Part shown: in pieces, positions 14,146 through 14,594 of the stretch
Layout: each line of letters opens with the position of its first letter
Position numbering within the stretch: position 1 is the stretch's first letter
Assembly (NCBI GenBank): GCA_900549655.1
Contig: UROZ01000042.1
Coordinates: forward strand, 1-14,594
Direction of reading: 5' to 3'
Source: an uncultured Collinsella sp.
Lineage (GTDB): Bacteria; Actinomycetota; Coriobacteriia; Coriobacteriales; Coriobacteriaceae
Length of the DNA: 14,594 bases
Position numbers and translations under genes: made by a program
The notes under the pieces: model-generated
What the model was told of the DNA's origin: nothing
Databases searched by the model: none
What the model saw: only the letters and a program-made list of their open reading frames with translations

Positions 14146-14187
14146 GAAGCCAATGCTTCAGTTTTAACCTCAGTGATGCGACTGAGG
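14146..14187 (+). other. Pair of small hairpins upstream of the rRNA leader
   Basis: GAAGC-CAAT-GCTTC (14146-14159) is followed by CCTCAGT-GATGCG-ACTGAGG (14168-14187). Neither has a T-run. They may mark the end of the island or a control region of the rRNA operon. Confidence 0.4.
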
Positions 14188-14272
14188 AACCTATTCATTT
14201 GTGAACAAAATATGGAGTGTGCGATTCCCGCCCACGGGGCCCCTCCGGTCTGGCAATATATCTCCTTGCCGC

Positions 14273-14525
14273 GCGGCCCGGTGGAACCGGATGAGCCGCA
14301 AAGCGTGCACCTTGAGAACCGGATACTGCGAGGATGGACACTTCAAGTGTCGCATCCGGGCAGACATCGAACCATTTGAAATGGTCTAACTTGGATTTGT
14401 TTTTCGCAAGGCCGCCGAGAGGCGGCCCCGAGAAATTCCTTTTCCTATACTAGAACCATATGAATCGAACGGAACCGATCAGCTAATAGTTGTGAGGACC
14501 GGACGGGCTCGAAGCCCATTTATTT
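14273..14525 (+). promoter_or_regulatory. rRNA operon leader (pre-16S)
   Basis: About 250 nt of hairpin-rich DNA directly before 16S. A nested stem (GCGGC/GCCGC, 14273-14299) encloses CCGGT-GGA-ACCGG. CTTGAGAACC (14311-14320) resembles the TTGAGAACT segment common in actinobacterial rRNA leaders and spacers. Then come GACAC-TTCAA-GTGTC (14337-14351, extended by GGATG/CATCC), ACCATT-TGA-AATGGT (14371-14385), GGCCGCC-GAGA-GGCGGCC (14410-14427) and GGGCT-CGA-AGCCC near 14504-14516. A lone -10-like TATACT is at 14446-14451 with no -35. The main promoter was not located; it may lie upstream of 14273. Confidence 0.55.
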
Positions 14526-14594
14526 TGGACGGAGAGTTCGATCCTGGCTCAGGATGAACGCTGGCGGCGCGCCTAACACATGCAAGTCGAACGG
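14525..14594 (+). rRNA. rrs: 16S ribosomal RNA, 5' end (cut by the window edge)
   Basis: The segment matches the universal 16S start: AGAGTTCGATCCTGGCTCAG (14533-14552) corresponds to E. coli positions 8-27, with one change, then GATGAACGCTGGCGGC and ACATGCAAGTCGAACGG. The exact first base is estimated from the E. coli numbering. The rest of the gene lies outside the window. Confidence 0.96.

Noticed and set aside
14173..14389. Small plus-strand open frames in the rRNA leader
   Set aside because: They run through leader hairpins, lack ribosome sites, and match a region better explained as pre-16S RNA.
14446..14451. Main promoter of the rRNA operon at TATACT
   Set aside because: No -35 box at any acceptable spacing, and the leader motifs lie upstream, so the main promoter is probably earlier.

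Overview
The window looks like chromosomal DNA of a GC-rich actinobacterium of class Coriobacteriia, most likely Collinsella or a close relative. This rests on the codon bias (GC-rich third positions), the start of a 16S rRNA gene at the right edge, a Coriobacteriia-style LPxTG adhesin, Tat lipoprotein and TSCPD protein, and the purB and purC sequences. The genus is inferred from general resemblance; no alignment was run.

Layout. (1) 18-3449, minus strand: a large surface adhesin with a signal peptide, an N-terminal thioester domain, about six Cna-B/SpaA-like isopeptide domains and an LPATG sorting signal. (2) 3704-4145: a tRNA-Gly(CCC) with its own promoter and terminator, followed by about 280 bp of repeats containing an inverted copy of the tRNA T-arm and two further copies of the tRNA 3' end. 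(3) 4197-12592, all plus strand: purB; a TSCPD protein overlapping a Tat lipoprotein; an OmpR-type response regulator with its sensor kinase; purC followed directly by a small basic membrane protein; and an M29 aminopeptidase. PurC makes SAICAR and PurB cleaves it to AICAR and fumarate, so two consecutive purine-pathway enzymes lie about 4 kb apart around a two-component system. (4) 12583-12736: a tRNA-Lys(TTT), whose promoter overlaps the aminopeptidase stop codon, and its terminator. (5) 12740-14090: an AT-richer accessory island with a second tRNA-mimicking repeat, a TraX-family membrane protein, an unrecognised ORF remnant, and a degenerate copy of the tRNA-Lys terminator region. (6) 14146-14594: hairpin-rich rRNA leader and the first ~70 nt of 16S rRNA.

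The most interesting feature is shared by regions 2 and 5. Both tRNA genes are followed, just past their terminators, by an element that starts with a T-arm sequence, contains minihairpins with GNA triloops (GCGAAGC or GCGGAGC) and a GCGGCCGC octamer, and ends in a copy of the upstream tRNA's own T-loop-to-CCA end. This suggests a family of tRNA-tailed repeats, either integration scars or small mobile or regulatory elements. At the tRNA-Lys, the element also forms the apparent 5' leader of traX.
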